In this document: one piece after another, positions 50,401 through 59,578 of the stretch | Layout: each line of letters starts with the position of its first letter | Position numbering within the stretch: the stretch's first letter is position 1 | Made by a program: the position numbers and the translations under genes | Notes under the pieces: model-generated | What the model was told of the DNA's origin: nothing | The model's input: only the letters and a program-made list of their open reading frames with translations | Database searches by the model: none | Source of the DNA: Rusavskia elegans | Taxonomy: Eukaryota; Ascomycota; Lecanoromycetes; Teloschistales; Teloschistaceae | Length of the DNA: 64,000 nucleotides | Assembly (NCBI GenBank): GCA_011316305.1 | Contig: SAUG01000076.1 | Span: forward strand, 1-64,000 | Direction: 5' to 3'

Positions 50401-50948
50401 TAGGTTAGGATCGGCATGGAACTCCCGGGTGACCAGATTATCTAGATCCTTGCTGCTGGATGCAAAAGCGAAAGTGAGGCCGTTGATGAATGTATCTATG
50501 GGGCTTGCTGTTCCGGAGACGCTACTTTTGCCCTGTCGAACAACGAATGAGAAGTTGAAAATAAGATCATCTTCGTTATTAAGGCGGAGCAGGAAGGCAG
50601 GTGGAGACGCTGACGAGGAGGGTTCGGGGTCCTAGATGGGTGCTGCGTCAGCATTGGCTTAAATTTGTAGAGGGTGTGGCTTTGTGACCTGTATATATTC
50701 GATAAGGTTCTCGTCAGGTTGCTCCCTTTTCGCAAAGACTCTGGAGGCAGGGAAGGCATCTGGGCCAATGCTTAACAGGACTTTGCGCCGCGAGTTGGTG
50801 ATGACTAGTGAGGCAATAGAGACTGAGCTTTCATCAGCTTCGAGGTCTGACCATTGAAGACCGGATACCAGCTTAATCACTTACAGCGCTCCTGGTCTTT
50901 CAAGACCAGGACGGTGTTGTCTTCGAGCCTGCTACTGACATTTCCCAT
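47445..50948 (-). CDS. BAR-PH-ArfGAP protein (Csx2-like)
   Basis: GTPase-activating protein for Arf, probably at membranes in vesicle traffic. Exons are 50885-50948, 50689-50846, 48830-50631 and 47445-48783, giving 1120 residues. It starts MGNVSSRLEDNTVLVLKDQE. After an N-terminal beta-rich region (about 30-200) come a BAR-like helical domain (FRATMKALEQKTGSMRIRMK through the charged helices with YFEKIAKEIL), a PH domain split by the last intron (NKQAWHK-FWIVLDQGRLSEYSNW), and an ArfGAP zinc finger CADC-x17-CIEC with the arginine finger in SGIHRSLGTHISK. An ankyrin-like stretch follows (about 950-1000). Intron 1 would be only 38 bases, short for this genome, yet it is the only joining that avoids a stop. 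Fission yeast Csx2 and Cnt5 share this layout. Confidence 0.88.
50891..50910. repeat. Perfect 9-bp inverted repeat in the ArfGAP first exon
   Basis: A 9-base stem CCTGGTCTT with a 2-base loop lies inside coding exon 1, a few bases from its 5' splice donor. Confidence 0.7.
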
Positions 50949-51493
50949 TCTAGGCAAGAAAGATACATGGGCCCAAGATTGAAGCGAGACGACGTCAATG
51001 AAGGCCGACACTCAACGGGATATGCTTGTCATGCGGATGGCTTCGGGGCCTAATTGCACTCGATGAGAAGGCTCGGGTGTTCTGCAAGAGTGATGCGGCT
51101 TGTCTGTGGCAACGGGTAGAATGATGCACAATGAAAGATGGGATTGGGTATGCTTTGAATGTATGTTATCATGCCGTGTGATGTTTGTTCGTGAGAATTA
51201 TTGCTGGTAATGAGTGTGGAGGGATGTATGCGTTATGGGAGCGCGCCAAGGTCCAGGAAATCCGGGGTAACGGTTTCAAAATGAGTACATCAATAAATGC
51301 ATGTCACCGGGATACTCAACCCCAGATGGAAACAGTACAGCTCAAGGATCCCCACCGCCACGAATTAATGACTGTGCACCATGGGGAAGAGCATAAACAG
51401 TGGTACAGACATCGATTGATGTAGCCTGGTAATCCCTCATATGGCTGCAAAAACGCCAGTATAATGCTCTCAGGTGCACGCTTGTTTCCACGT
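50949..51493. other. Intergenic region between ArfGAP and PUP3
   Basis: ArfGAP promoter and PUP3 3' end (both genes on the reverse strand). One 79-codon forward frame (51185-51424) has no support. Confidence 0.5.
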
Positions 51494-52279
51494 CTAATCT
51501 TGCCTCCCTTTCAATAACCTTTTCGTCACCTTATCCTTCTCGATCACATACACATATGCCCCCCAACCTGACAATGCATCACGATCGACAGCATTCAGCA
51601 GAGCCTGAGATATGGTCTCGAATAGATCTTCTGGTTCCTATGCTTTATTAGTGGCCAAGGTTTGAGGCATCCCGAGGTCTCCCACATACCATATCCGGTT
51701 CCCAGAGACCTTCGCACGTTCCGAACAGTTGATCGCTGGCGGTTCCTGATACAATGAAATCCTTGGCAAAGTCGATGCAGCCTATACTGTCGAATCCGCA
51801 GATGAAAGGCTTGCCCGTCGTGTGGTTGATACCTGCGATCACAGGGCTTACGAAGTACGGCCCGAATCTCTTCTCGTATAAGCTTGTTGAAACGAGATTG
51901 GCCATCGTTTGAGGAGATATTTGCCGTTCTTCGCGGAGTCGATACATGTTGACTTTGTAGCGGAAGAGATCGGCGACTGTAGTGACATCGGTCGCAAGAC
52001 CAGTAAGACCCAGGTAGACATCTCCGTAAGAGAAGATTTTGGGGAAATTATTCGAGACTGTGAGGGATTGAAGCCCAAGTCGAAGGTCGCAGGCAATCGC
52101 TACGCAGTCCTTGCCGACCATAGCCACGCAAGCACCACCATCTGTTTTCCAACCGTCAGCGCCAAGGATTTCCTCTCGACTTGACTGCTCAGAGGAGTTC
52201 TTTACTGATGGAGAATGGGGAGCTCTAAGAAACAGGTCAGCGGCTGGTATCTAACTTGATGACTGCTGAAGCTTACCAT
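51494..52279 (-). CDS. PUP3: 20S proteasome subunit beta-3
   Basis: Non-catalytic beta subunit of the 20S proteasome core. Exons are 52277-52279 (the start codon alone), 52206-52224, 51690-52141 and 51494-51637, giving 205 residues, the same length as the yeast protein. The spliced start reads [30 protein letters not shown], which matches the family exactly. Later blocks are [74 protein letters not shown] and [20 protein letters not shown], ending in KRLLKGRQD. As expected for beta-3, there is no catalytic N-terminal Thr propeptide site. It is divergent from the U2 snRNP B'' gene. Confidence 0.96.
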
Positions 52280-52525
52280 GCTGGAGTTTTCGCACCGAAC
52301 AGGATATGGGACAGATTAGGAGAGATGCAGTAGCTGTGAAGCTTATTACTGACACTCAGGCAGTTAAGGATGTACTACGACACTCCAGCCATGGCGGACA
52401 ACTCGGAAGCTCCCAATATAAACGCGTCGGAGCCCTGAGGGGAGCCGCCTCTAGCGCGCGGTGGCACTTAAATTCTGAATGCTTTTCTCTTGTCGTCGTC
52501 CATCTCTCTTGGGAACAATTCTTAC
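52280..52525. promoter_or_regulatory. Compact divergent promoter between PUP3 and U2 snRNP B''
   Basis: Only 246 bases separate the two start codons. No TATA box was recognised. Confidence 0.6.
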
Positions 52526-53251
52526 ATGGCTTCAAAACCGATGCCATCCCACAATGGCCCGTCTCAGAAAACAGTCCAGCCGGTCGGAGTTCCAAACCAA
52601 ACGTGGAGTACTCCCCGTTCCGAGCCGCGACCGTGGTACTAATTTGAAGCAGTCTCTACATCAAAAATCTTTCTGACAAGCTTCAAAAGAACGATCTACG
52701 ACTCTCACTTTACACATTGTTTTCCACCTACGGCCCAGTCCTGGACGTAGTAGCTTTAAAGACGAAAGGCATGCGTGGGCAGGCGCACATAGTGTTCCGA
52801 GACGTCCAAGCAAGCACACAAGCCATGAGAGCGCTCCAGGGATTTGACTTCTTTGGCAAAGAGATGGTAAGCGACCGAGAAATTTTGTGCAACAGTGCGC
52901 CGTAGCTCTAATGTTGAAGTGTAGAGAATTCAGTACGGTAAGGGCAAGTCTCATGCAATTGCGAAACTAGACGGCACATACCGCATGCCTTCTGCCACCG
53001 TCAATCAAGTCGCTGGTACGGAACTACAGCAGTCTATCTTCAATGCGCCACCATCTTCAGCTTCGTTAGGGGCGCCTCCTTCTGCACCATTACCCAAACC
53101 GCCAGGAGCGCAGCTCACAGACTCCAACGTAGTTGGTGAGGAACCTCACGGGGTCAAAAGAGGAAGGGACGAAGATAGCGATGACGAAGGCGCTCCGATG
53201 GAGGAGGATGACAGTGATGCTCCTATGGAAGCCTCGTCCGATGAAGACTAG
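52526..53251 (+). CDS. MSL1: U2 snRNP protein B'' (single-RRM)
   Basis: Binds U2 snRNA stem-loop IV in the spliceosome. Exons are 52526-52602, 52653-52866 and 52925-53251, giving 205 residues. It starts MASKPMPSHNGPSQKTVQPV. The intron restores the RRM start VPNQTLYIKNLSDKLQKNDL (RNP2), followed by LYTLFSTYGPVLDVVALKTK, RGQAHIVFRDVQASTQAMRA (RNP1) and GFDFFGKEMRIQYGKGKSHA. The remainder is Pro-rich and then strongly acidic (DEDSDDEGAPMEEDDSD). Only one RRM is present. Animal U1A/U2B'' have two, and yeast Msl1 also has one. It converges with ATG10, with stops 132 bases apart. Confidence 0.93.
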
Positions 53252-53383
53252 GCTTCATGGCGATGGTTTCCAACCCGGAAAGCCAGAGCCCGAACGAAGA
53301 TCTATCGGAAATGCATTATCAGGAAATCTGAGGGCAACAAGTCGGCCGTCCGTTAACAGCTATGAAATATCCGTCTCACGCGG

Positions 53384-54305
53384 TCATAGACCCTTCCAAT
53401 CTTTGCCCATGGAATTTGCAACGAGCTCTGCGGGGAGATATAACCCTACCGATGGGCCTACAAGGCCAAACCATATCTGCAAATACTCGATGGGTGAAAC
53501 AAAACGGCCATCGATGATCTGTCTCAAGGCTTCGGCGGTGTTGCAAGGATGTATGAAACACGCGGGCATACCAGTCACAGGATGATTCTATCGCTTCTTA
53601 GTAGGGAACTGGTCACAGGAGTGCATTACCAACCCCCATACTAATCGCACCCAGTATCCCGACAGCACGCAGGTCAGGTGCCTGGTTCAATGGCACAAGT
53701 GCTTCGTACACACGATCTAGGTTATTTTGTGCATTGGCAGGGTGATGATAGTGAAAGTAAAGGACGGGAACTTGATAGGACTGAGAATGAAGAATATCGT
53801 ATTGGACGCTGGGACGTTGTTCAGATGCAAATGTATGATGAATTGCTGCCTGGTCGTGTGATGTTAATGGTCATGGCCATGGTCAAACCCACACTGGGTC
53901 CTGGAGCTGTAAGCATACTGCATCGTGTGTCTCAATATCTTCGGTCAGGTCATCGCCATCTTGCGAGTGCATAGCTAAGCCACGTCCCTGGACCACATCG
54001 TCGTTCGGGGTCTTATTAGAAATGACCAGGTAGCGACATTCCTCCTAGGAATAATCAAAATACGTCCTGGGAATATAACAGAGCAGCAGCCCGATTAAGG
54101 TTGAGGCGGAAGAAGAATTATCGATTAAGATTGCGCGTACCTCACCGAGTATTTCGAACGGCATACAGCCGCTTCGAGATGCAGCACGGTGGTTTAATAA
54201 CAATGTCGAACAGGCATTGGTGAAATCCTCGTACGAAACAAAGCCAGCTCGACAATCTCGTAGGCAGTCGCGCGTACTGGATGGCATGTGTGATCCCACA
54301 CTCAT
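53384..54305 (-). CDS. ATG10: Autophagy E2-like conjugating enzyme Atg10
   Basis: E2-like enzyme that transfers Atg12 to Atg5 in autophagosome formation. Four phase-0 exons: 54141-54305, 53919-54044, 53634-53849 and 53384-53587, giving 236 residues. Pieces in order: FVSYEDFTNACSTLLLNH (N-terminal helix), EEECRYLVISNKTP, SVQYDILHSQSYQVPVLYFH (the E2 core strand typical of Atg10/Atg3), and the active site ACFIHPCNTAEAL with its HPC cysteine. The end YLQIWFGLVGPSVGLYLPAEL is the family C-terminus. The third donor is GTTGGT, which is weak, but the joined protein reads correctly. The start could also be the Met at 54287. The exons are too short to show up as one obvious gene. Confidence 0.85.
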
Positions 54306-54886
54306 CTAGGCAGAGCTCATAGAAGGGTCGCGTTGAGGCGTCATACCGAGTCGAGCGAGTCTTCTGCCGCTGACGTTGAAACGTCGATAGTACTGTGGCT
54401 GAGGAAACCGCTTACGGGCACGATCTAGAAGAATACAGACAAGTGTCATGCAGCTAGTGCGATGATCGATCTAGATCAGCATGGTACCATGGCTTCCTTG
54501 ATTTCTCCACCAATTACAGCAGCACTCGTAACCCTGCGCCACACCTTTAAATGCAGCCATCTTCCTACTTTTATGTCGTGTGTTGTCCTGGTTACTTACC
54601 GTTGCCCGCATATCATCCCACCTCAAGAAGGTTTTGAACGCACGGCAGCGAAAGCGTCGAGTCACATATCATTCACCTAGCCATCTCAGAGTCGAGCAGA
54701 GGAGAATTACTCGAACAATTAATTACTCGAGCGACTGTTCACCTCACCTTTGATGCTGATATTGGGCATGGCTCGAGAGCTTTACCCATAACCAAATGTA
54801 TATTCTTCCCTCGGCGGTCTTACATCATCATTCATTCATTCCCTCAGCAGTTCCTTGCCTCTTCAGTGAATAGGGAAGGAAACAAC
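54306..54886. other. Divergent intergenic region between ATG10 and the SR-like gene
   Basis: Promoters for both genes. Short tandem TTACTCGA units occur near 54706-54736. No gene seen. Confidence 0.5.
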
Positions 54887-57800
54887 ATGCTTTCTTCGAG
54901 ATGCGGTACCACGCCAGATCATGCGCCGCAGAAACTGTCGAAGCCTCCGACAAATACATTGTCATCCAATCTGTTGGCTCCGACCAGACAGAAACCAGAG
55001 CCAGTTTCACCACTGACCGTTTCCGATGATAGTGCAGATGGTTACTTTCCCAACATGCCTGCCCAAGGAGAGCGTAGGGAGCGGCAGAACACACGCTCCA
55101 AGATCAGATCCTATCTGTATGGTCCTAGCCCGGAAAGCGGACATTCCCACTCTTCCGATGATGATGAGAGCAGTCCTCGGAGATTTGCCGACGTTGTCAA
55201 GCGTCGCCTCTCTCGAACCGACTCAGCTATATCACAAAGCTTGACTGTGGGCGCTGCATCGGCCGCATCCTCAACCTCGCGCTTGCACCTTGCTGACACT
55301 TCTTCTTCCGATGAGCATGACGCTGTCAAGGAGCAGATCAGGGAGAAAGTCTGGATCGATACGCTCGCTGCCCAGAATCACGTATCCACTCCCATTGACG
55401 AAGACAAGCATCCAGACTCTGTCATGTCTCCGATACGCAGGCGATCACTCTACACGCCCGGTATTGCAACACGGTCTCCCGAAGATATCTTAAGAAAACC
55501 ACCCCCACCGGAACAAATAAGATCGCAGGCAGACCGTGACTACTACTACAATCCAGCCTTGCCGAATTCTTCGCCGCTCTCCCGGCTCGCAAACCTTCGC
55601 TCTCCTCAAAACGGAAGATCGACACCGTCCGAATTGGATTACAGCCATCTTGGTGCACTTCAGCTAGGAACACTGCGTGTCACCAATGGCACTGCGTCTC
55701 CAGCTCCCCAAGAGCAAGATACCAGCCTTGCCCCCACCTCCGCTTTGGATACAACATCTTATGACGGTTTCTATGAGCCTTCCGATGGTGGCAGAAGTGA
55801 ACCAGATGGATCTCTGACCATGGGAGATCTTATGAAAGATTCCTTACCCAGGTCCCACGACAGCTCACATGGCACAGCGGCATTACCAACGGAGGCTACT
55901 ATGTATGCCGTTGCTCGGCCTAGCTACATCACTTCAGACCGTAAAGTTCATGATCGACATGGTAGCCGAACAGGAAGTTTTGCTTCAATTCAAAGCCTCA
56001 CAACGAGTCACAAACCTATCAAGAGGAAACCCCTACCTGAGGTGTTTTCTGCTGGTCGCCATGAGAGTTGTTGTAGTGGGACAGCTCGTCCTACGTCGGA
56101 GTTCTACAGTGATCACTATCTTATCGAAAACAGGGCGTACCTTGGCCGCAATATGCCTGCCACCCCAACGGTCCAAACAGACACTATCGAACACAAGAGC
56201 TTTGGTCCCATGAGCAGTCAAGAGCTTCAACCAGAAAGTTGGAGGTCATCCATCCCGGGCGCCGACCAACTACCTCGAAACAAGGGGTCCAGAGAAGACG
56301 CGTTTTTAAAGCTCACAAGAAACCAAACTGTCAGAGATGAGCTTGGCGGTGTTGATGACACACATCGAAACCCACCTCACGAGTCTCGTTTTGATAGGCA
56401 GCATGTCGATAGTGGTTATAGCTCCAACATATCAGTCGAGTCTACCCAGATGCCTACCTCGAAAGCAGCCTTAGACTCAACAGCGCCTTCGGACGGATCA
56501 GCACTCTTGCATTCGTCTTGCCCTCGTCTTCTTCAAACTCCGCGGGAATCGAAGCCGATGCGGTGCTCTCAGGGTAGTAATGAGAGTCATAAAGACACGA
56601 AGCTGAATCCTGGGACCCAATATTCGTCGAATAAGCAAAAGAGTCCTATAGCAAACAGGGAAACAGAAAGGTCGCCCTTGAGTAAAGGTCCAGACCATTC
56701 AGCAGTCCAGAAACAACCCCCAAGTCCTGAAAAGCCTCGACGACTGCAGAAGAAACGACCGAAGTCGCAGCCACCGTTGCACCGCACTCCGATGTTGTCG
56801 GATTCGTTACTGAGCAGCATCAATATTCCTCCGGTGCCTACAGGAATCGCTGCTCTTCATTCCGAACGCGTAGCGAGACTACCTCCCAACGACCATACAT
56901 ATGCAAACCTCCAACATATTGAGGCATACGATATGCCTGAGAATCTAACGTCAATGACTGCTCAGACGCGCTTTCCGTCTCCCATGCATGGATCTGAGAA
57001 TTCCCTGCCAAGGGATCGACCTTCTGTCTTCCAGAAGCTGGCCTCGAAAGCAAGGTCCAGGTCGCGGTCCAGACCGAGAGTCACGAAAAGTCCTTATCAC
57101 TCTGACGACGAACCTGCCAAGTCAGATATTATGAGGTCCCCAAGCTGGTCCGACTACGGCAACAAAAAGAAGACGGAGCCGCGGAAAAAAGCAAGGTCGC
57201 GGTCCAGACCGAGAGCCATGCAAAGTCCTCGTCACACGGACGATGAGTCTGCCAAGTCAGATATTATGAGGTCTCCAAGCTGGTCCGAGTACGGCAATAA
57301 AAGGAAGACGGAGCAGCGGAGAAAAGCAAAGGCTGAACGTGAGGTCCAGAAACAAATGAAACGCGAGTCATCATGCGATCCCGAGGCTGGGTCACGATCC
57401 AAATCCAGATCAAGATCAAGGTTCAGGTCGCGGTCAAGAAAACGGTCGTCCCAAGGTGAGCCTGTCCCGACGCTTACAGATTTTGGCACGGTCAGCGAGT
57501 CCCTCGGAGCCGGCCCATACGACATTGCCACGGCCAGCCACGCACCAAGTCACCAATCACCACGCAGCCAACTCCAACCACACCAGATCAATACAGCAAA
57601 ATCTCGCGTAGATCCGAAGGCCGCCGTATCTATGAGTCCATTCGAACGTGGTCGGCATAGAAGCCACACCTCGGCCACTGTACCAGTGAGCGAAGGCATT
57701 TACGTCAGTACGGGTGCTTTGCCCAAGCCCGATCGACCTCGCAGCATGTACTTCGAAGCAAGGCCTATCCCGGCCATGGCGATGGCGGACTTGACCCAAA

Positions 57801-58990
57801 GAAGATCTATCTTACCCAGGACTAATGGCCAAGTTCTGACCAGCAACGCTAAAAAGATAAACACAGCCCAGCAAGTCTCGTCCAGAACTCTCGGTCTCGC
57901 TTCGAATGCTGGCTATGAGGGAGTGAGTAATTCATCAGTTGAGCCCGAGAAGGAGTCCCAGTTAGCTCCTACTAATAAAGCCTTGACAACCGACAAGAAC
58001 GACACAATGGAGGAGCTGATCGATAAGTTGCTTGAGGCGCCTAACCATGAAGCGAGAGAAATTCTCATGGAGCAGATGCGGCAAGTAAGGCAAAAACCGA
58101 TGGCAGAATCGAAGGCTGCCAGTCAGCATCCCAACAGGAGCACGAACAGCTCATCGCAGGAAGACGCCAAAGGGGCGCTCAGTCCGTCGACTCCATCGAT
58201 AGGCACTACTGAGCAACGATTCCGGACAACAGAGACAGGAGAGTCCAAAGCAGTCAAGGCTATAGCCAAAGACCATATCCGTCATCACAGCATGTTTGTC
58301 AATGTACCCCGGATACCTCCGCTCCCCAGGGCCGAAGATCTACATGATCAGGAGACTCAAAGGTCCATGGAACAATCCCGAAGGAGTAAAACGCTTGTGG
58401 CGCCGCAGACGCCCGCTTTGGAACCGACCAAGACGGATCTTTGGGCAGGTTGTGCGATACAGACAGAACACCGAAAAGCGATCGAGTCAGGTAGCGGTTG
58501 GGATGCTCACCGGTTAGCTTGGTCAAGCCGGCGAAAATCTGCGGGAGAAGCTCTACTTGTGCAAAACAGACCTTCGGGCATGATGTCTCCCATGACTTCC
58601 GGCGACATGTCGAGAGAGGTGGAAGGACCGCCTAGCATGTCTCGAGCAATGACTGCAGGCATGGAGCAGCCGGCTGTGGCCAAGGATAGTCAAAAGGCCT
58701 TCCATAGACCTTGGGCGCTGTCACAGGGTCAGGTGGCCTCTGACGGCGATGCTACGGGCGGTCTGCAAAGCAGCAGCAAAGTGGCGGCGACCACGCAAAC
58801 GTTTGAGCGGCGATCTGGTCGGTACGAAGGAGGTCTGCTCTTTGGCTACGAGAAGGGGTTTGGCTTGGGGGGTAGCGCAGGAACGAGGAGCACGACGAAG
58901 ACGGGGGCAACGAGGAAAAGTCTGCAGATGAGCCAGGGGTTTGGGGTTGATTTGAGCGATGTGCCTATATTTGTCGCTCCATCGAAGTAG
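54887..58990 (+). CDS. Large SR-like disordered protein, unknown function
   Basis: An intronless frame of 1367 residues starting MLSSRCGTTPDHAPQKLSKP; the frame is open 7 codons further upstream without an ATG. It is rich in Ser, Pro, Arg and Asp/Glu. Recognisable islands are RSKIRSYLYGPSPESGHSHS, REKVWIDTLAAQNHV, a basic Arg-Ser region at about residues 715-860 with a duplicated 45-residue unit and the run RSKSRSRSRFRSRSRKRSS, a predicted helix EELIDKLLEAPNHEAREILM, and a C-terminal block RSGRYEGGLLFGYEKGFGLG ending VPIFVAPSK. No enzyme or binding domain is recognised. RS tracts occur in RNA-processing and cytoskeletal scaffold proteins, which does not fix the role. Intact length and islands support a real gene. 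Confidence 0.75.
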   Translation: MLSSRCGTTPDHAPQKLSKPPTNTLSSNLLAPTRQKPEPVSPLTVSDDSADGYFPNMPAQGERRERQNTRSKIRSYLYGPSPESGHSHSSDDDESSPRRFADVVKRRLSRTDSAISQSLTVGAASAASSTSRLHLADTSSSDEHDAVKEQIREKVWIDTLAAQNHVSTPIDEDKHPDSVMSPIRRRSLYTPGIATRSPEDILRKPPPPEQIRSQADRDYYYNPALPNSSPLSRLANLRSPQNGRSTPSELDYSHLGALQLGTLRVTNGTASPAPQEQDTSLAPTSALDTTSYDGFYEPSDGGRSEPDGSLTMGDLMKDSLPRSHDSSHGTAALPTEATMYAVARPSYITSDRKVHDRHGSRTGSFASIQSLTTSHKPIKRKPLPEVFSAGRHESCCSGTARPTSEFYSDHYLIENRAYLGRNMPATPTVQTDTIEHKSFGPMSSQELQPESWRSSIPGADQLPRNKGSREDAFLKLTRNQTVRDELGGVDDTHRNPPHESRFDRQHVDSGYSSNISVESTQMPTSKAALDSTAPSDGSALLHSSCPRLLQTPRESKPMRCSQGSNESHKDTKLNPGTQYSSNKQKSPIANRETERSPLSKGPDHSAVQKQPPSPEKPRRLQKKRPKSQPPLHRTPMLSDSLLSSINIPPVPTGIAALHSERVARLPPNDHTYANLQHIEAYDMPENLTSMTAQTRFPSPMHGSENSLPRDRPSVFQKLASKARSRSRSRPRVTKSPYHSDDEPAKSDIMRSPSWSDYGNKKKTEPRKKARSRSRPRAMQSPRHTDDESAKSDIMRSPSWSEYGNKRKTEQRRKAKAEREVQKQMKRESSCDPEAGSRSKSRSRSRFRSRSRKRSSQGEPVPTLTDFGTVSESLGAGPYDIATASHAPSHQSPRSQLQPHQINTAKSRVDPKAAVSMSPFERGRHRSHTSATVPVSEGIYVSTGALPKPDRPRSMYFEARPIPAMAMADLTQRRSILPRTNGQVLTSNAKKINTAQQVSSRTLGLASNAGYEGVSNSSVEPEKESQLAPTNKALTTDKNDTMEELIDKLLEAPNHEAREILMEQMRQVRQKPMAESKAASQHPNRSTNSSSQEDAKGALSPSTPSIGTTEQRFRTTETGESKAVKAIAKDHIRHHSMFVNVPRIPPLPRAEDLHDQETQRSMEQSRRSKTLVAPQTPALEPTKTDLWAGCAIQTEHRKAIESGSGWDAHRLAWSSRRKSAGEALLVQNRPSGMMSPMTSGDMSREVEGPPSMSRAMTAGMEQPAVAKDSQKAFHRPWALSQGQVASDGDATGGLQSSSKVAATTQTFERRSGRYEGGLLFGYEKGFGLGGSAGTRSTTKTGATRKSLQMSQGFGVDLSDVPIFVAPSK
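57052..57330 (+). repeat. In-frame tandem duplication, period 135 bp
   Basis: Two copies of a 45-codon unit lie head to tail; GTCGCGGTCCAGACCGAGAG recurs at 57061 and 57196. Both copies carry AKSDIMRSPSWS and end in a KTE-basic segment. Most differences preserve the amino-acid pattern. Confidence 0.9.
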
Positions 58991-59235
58991 GGTCGGTGAG
59001 GGTCAACCTGGAGTAATTCCAGTATCGTGATATCTCTCGGATATTATTAATGTATTCGACAGGAATTACTCGACAGAGTCAAGCGGAGATTACATCCCAG
59101 TCAAAACCACTTTATTGGAGTCCTCTGCCACGAACATGCAAGCAGGGGTGGGTTGCGACGTCGAATCATATGTATCGGTTCGCTTCAAATACTTTATTCT
59201 GATTAGTCCCAGATGGAGTGACGGTGTGAGCGGTG

Positions 59236-59253
59236 GAAGATTCTCGAACTTTC
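59236..59253. promoter_or_regulatory. Four-unit heat-shock element
   Basis: GAAgaTTCtcGAActTTC: four alternating GAA/TTC units with exact 2-base gaps, the canonical trimeric Hsf1 site. It lies about 170 bases before the TATA box of the Hsp20 gene. Confidence 0.8.
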
Positions 59254-59332
59254 GCCGCATTTGGTAATTTCGGATTCCATCCTCTTGCCACCACGTGATT
59301 CGGATCACACGAGAAGACACTCGTAGGCACAT

Positions 59333-59345
59333 GAAGATTCCAGAC
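59333..59345. promoter_or_regulatory. Second heat-shock element
   Basis: GAAgaTTCcaGAc: two perfect units and one near-perfect third unit. A further GAAacTTC pair lies at 59378-59385. Confidence 0.6.
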
Positions 59346-59424
59346 GCTTACAAGTAGAATTGATTGTAAGCAGGATGGAAACTTCAGGTAGTATCAAGTA
59401 GAATCTGAAGTCGACACGGTTGGG

Positions 59425-59430
59425 TATAAA
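59425..59430 (+). promoter_or_regulatory. TATA box of the Hsp20 gene
   Basis: TATAAA 149 bases before the chosen start codon. Its position argues that transcription starts downstream of 59430, so an open frame beginning at 59420 cannot be the N-terminus. Confidence 0.75.
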
Positions 59431-59578
59431 TTCAGTGCCCGTCGCAAGTCATGAACCATTATTCCCATTAAACAACAATCAAACCAAACACGATCCTAGA
59501 TACACTCTAGACCTTTCCCACCACATCTCAACTTCGCTCTACTATCCTCACTTTCACCACATAAACTCCAGAAGCAAC

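Larger units (their letters stand above)
58991..59578. other. Heat-shock gene promoter region
   Basis: 3' end of the SR-like gene, then the promoter of the small heat-shock gene with three GAA/TTC element groups and a TATA box, entered separately. Confidence 0.6.

Noticed and set aside
59420..59578. N-terminal extension of the Hsp20 frame
   Set aside because: It begins without an ATG and lies across the TATA box, so it should be upstream of the transcription start.
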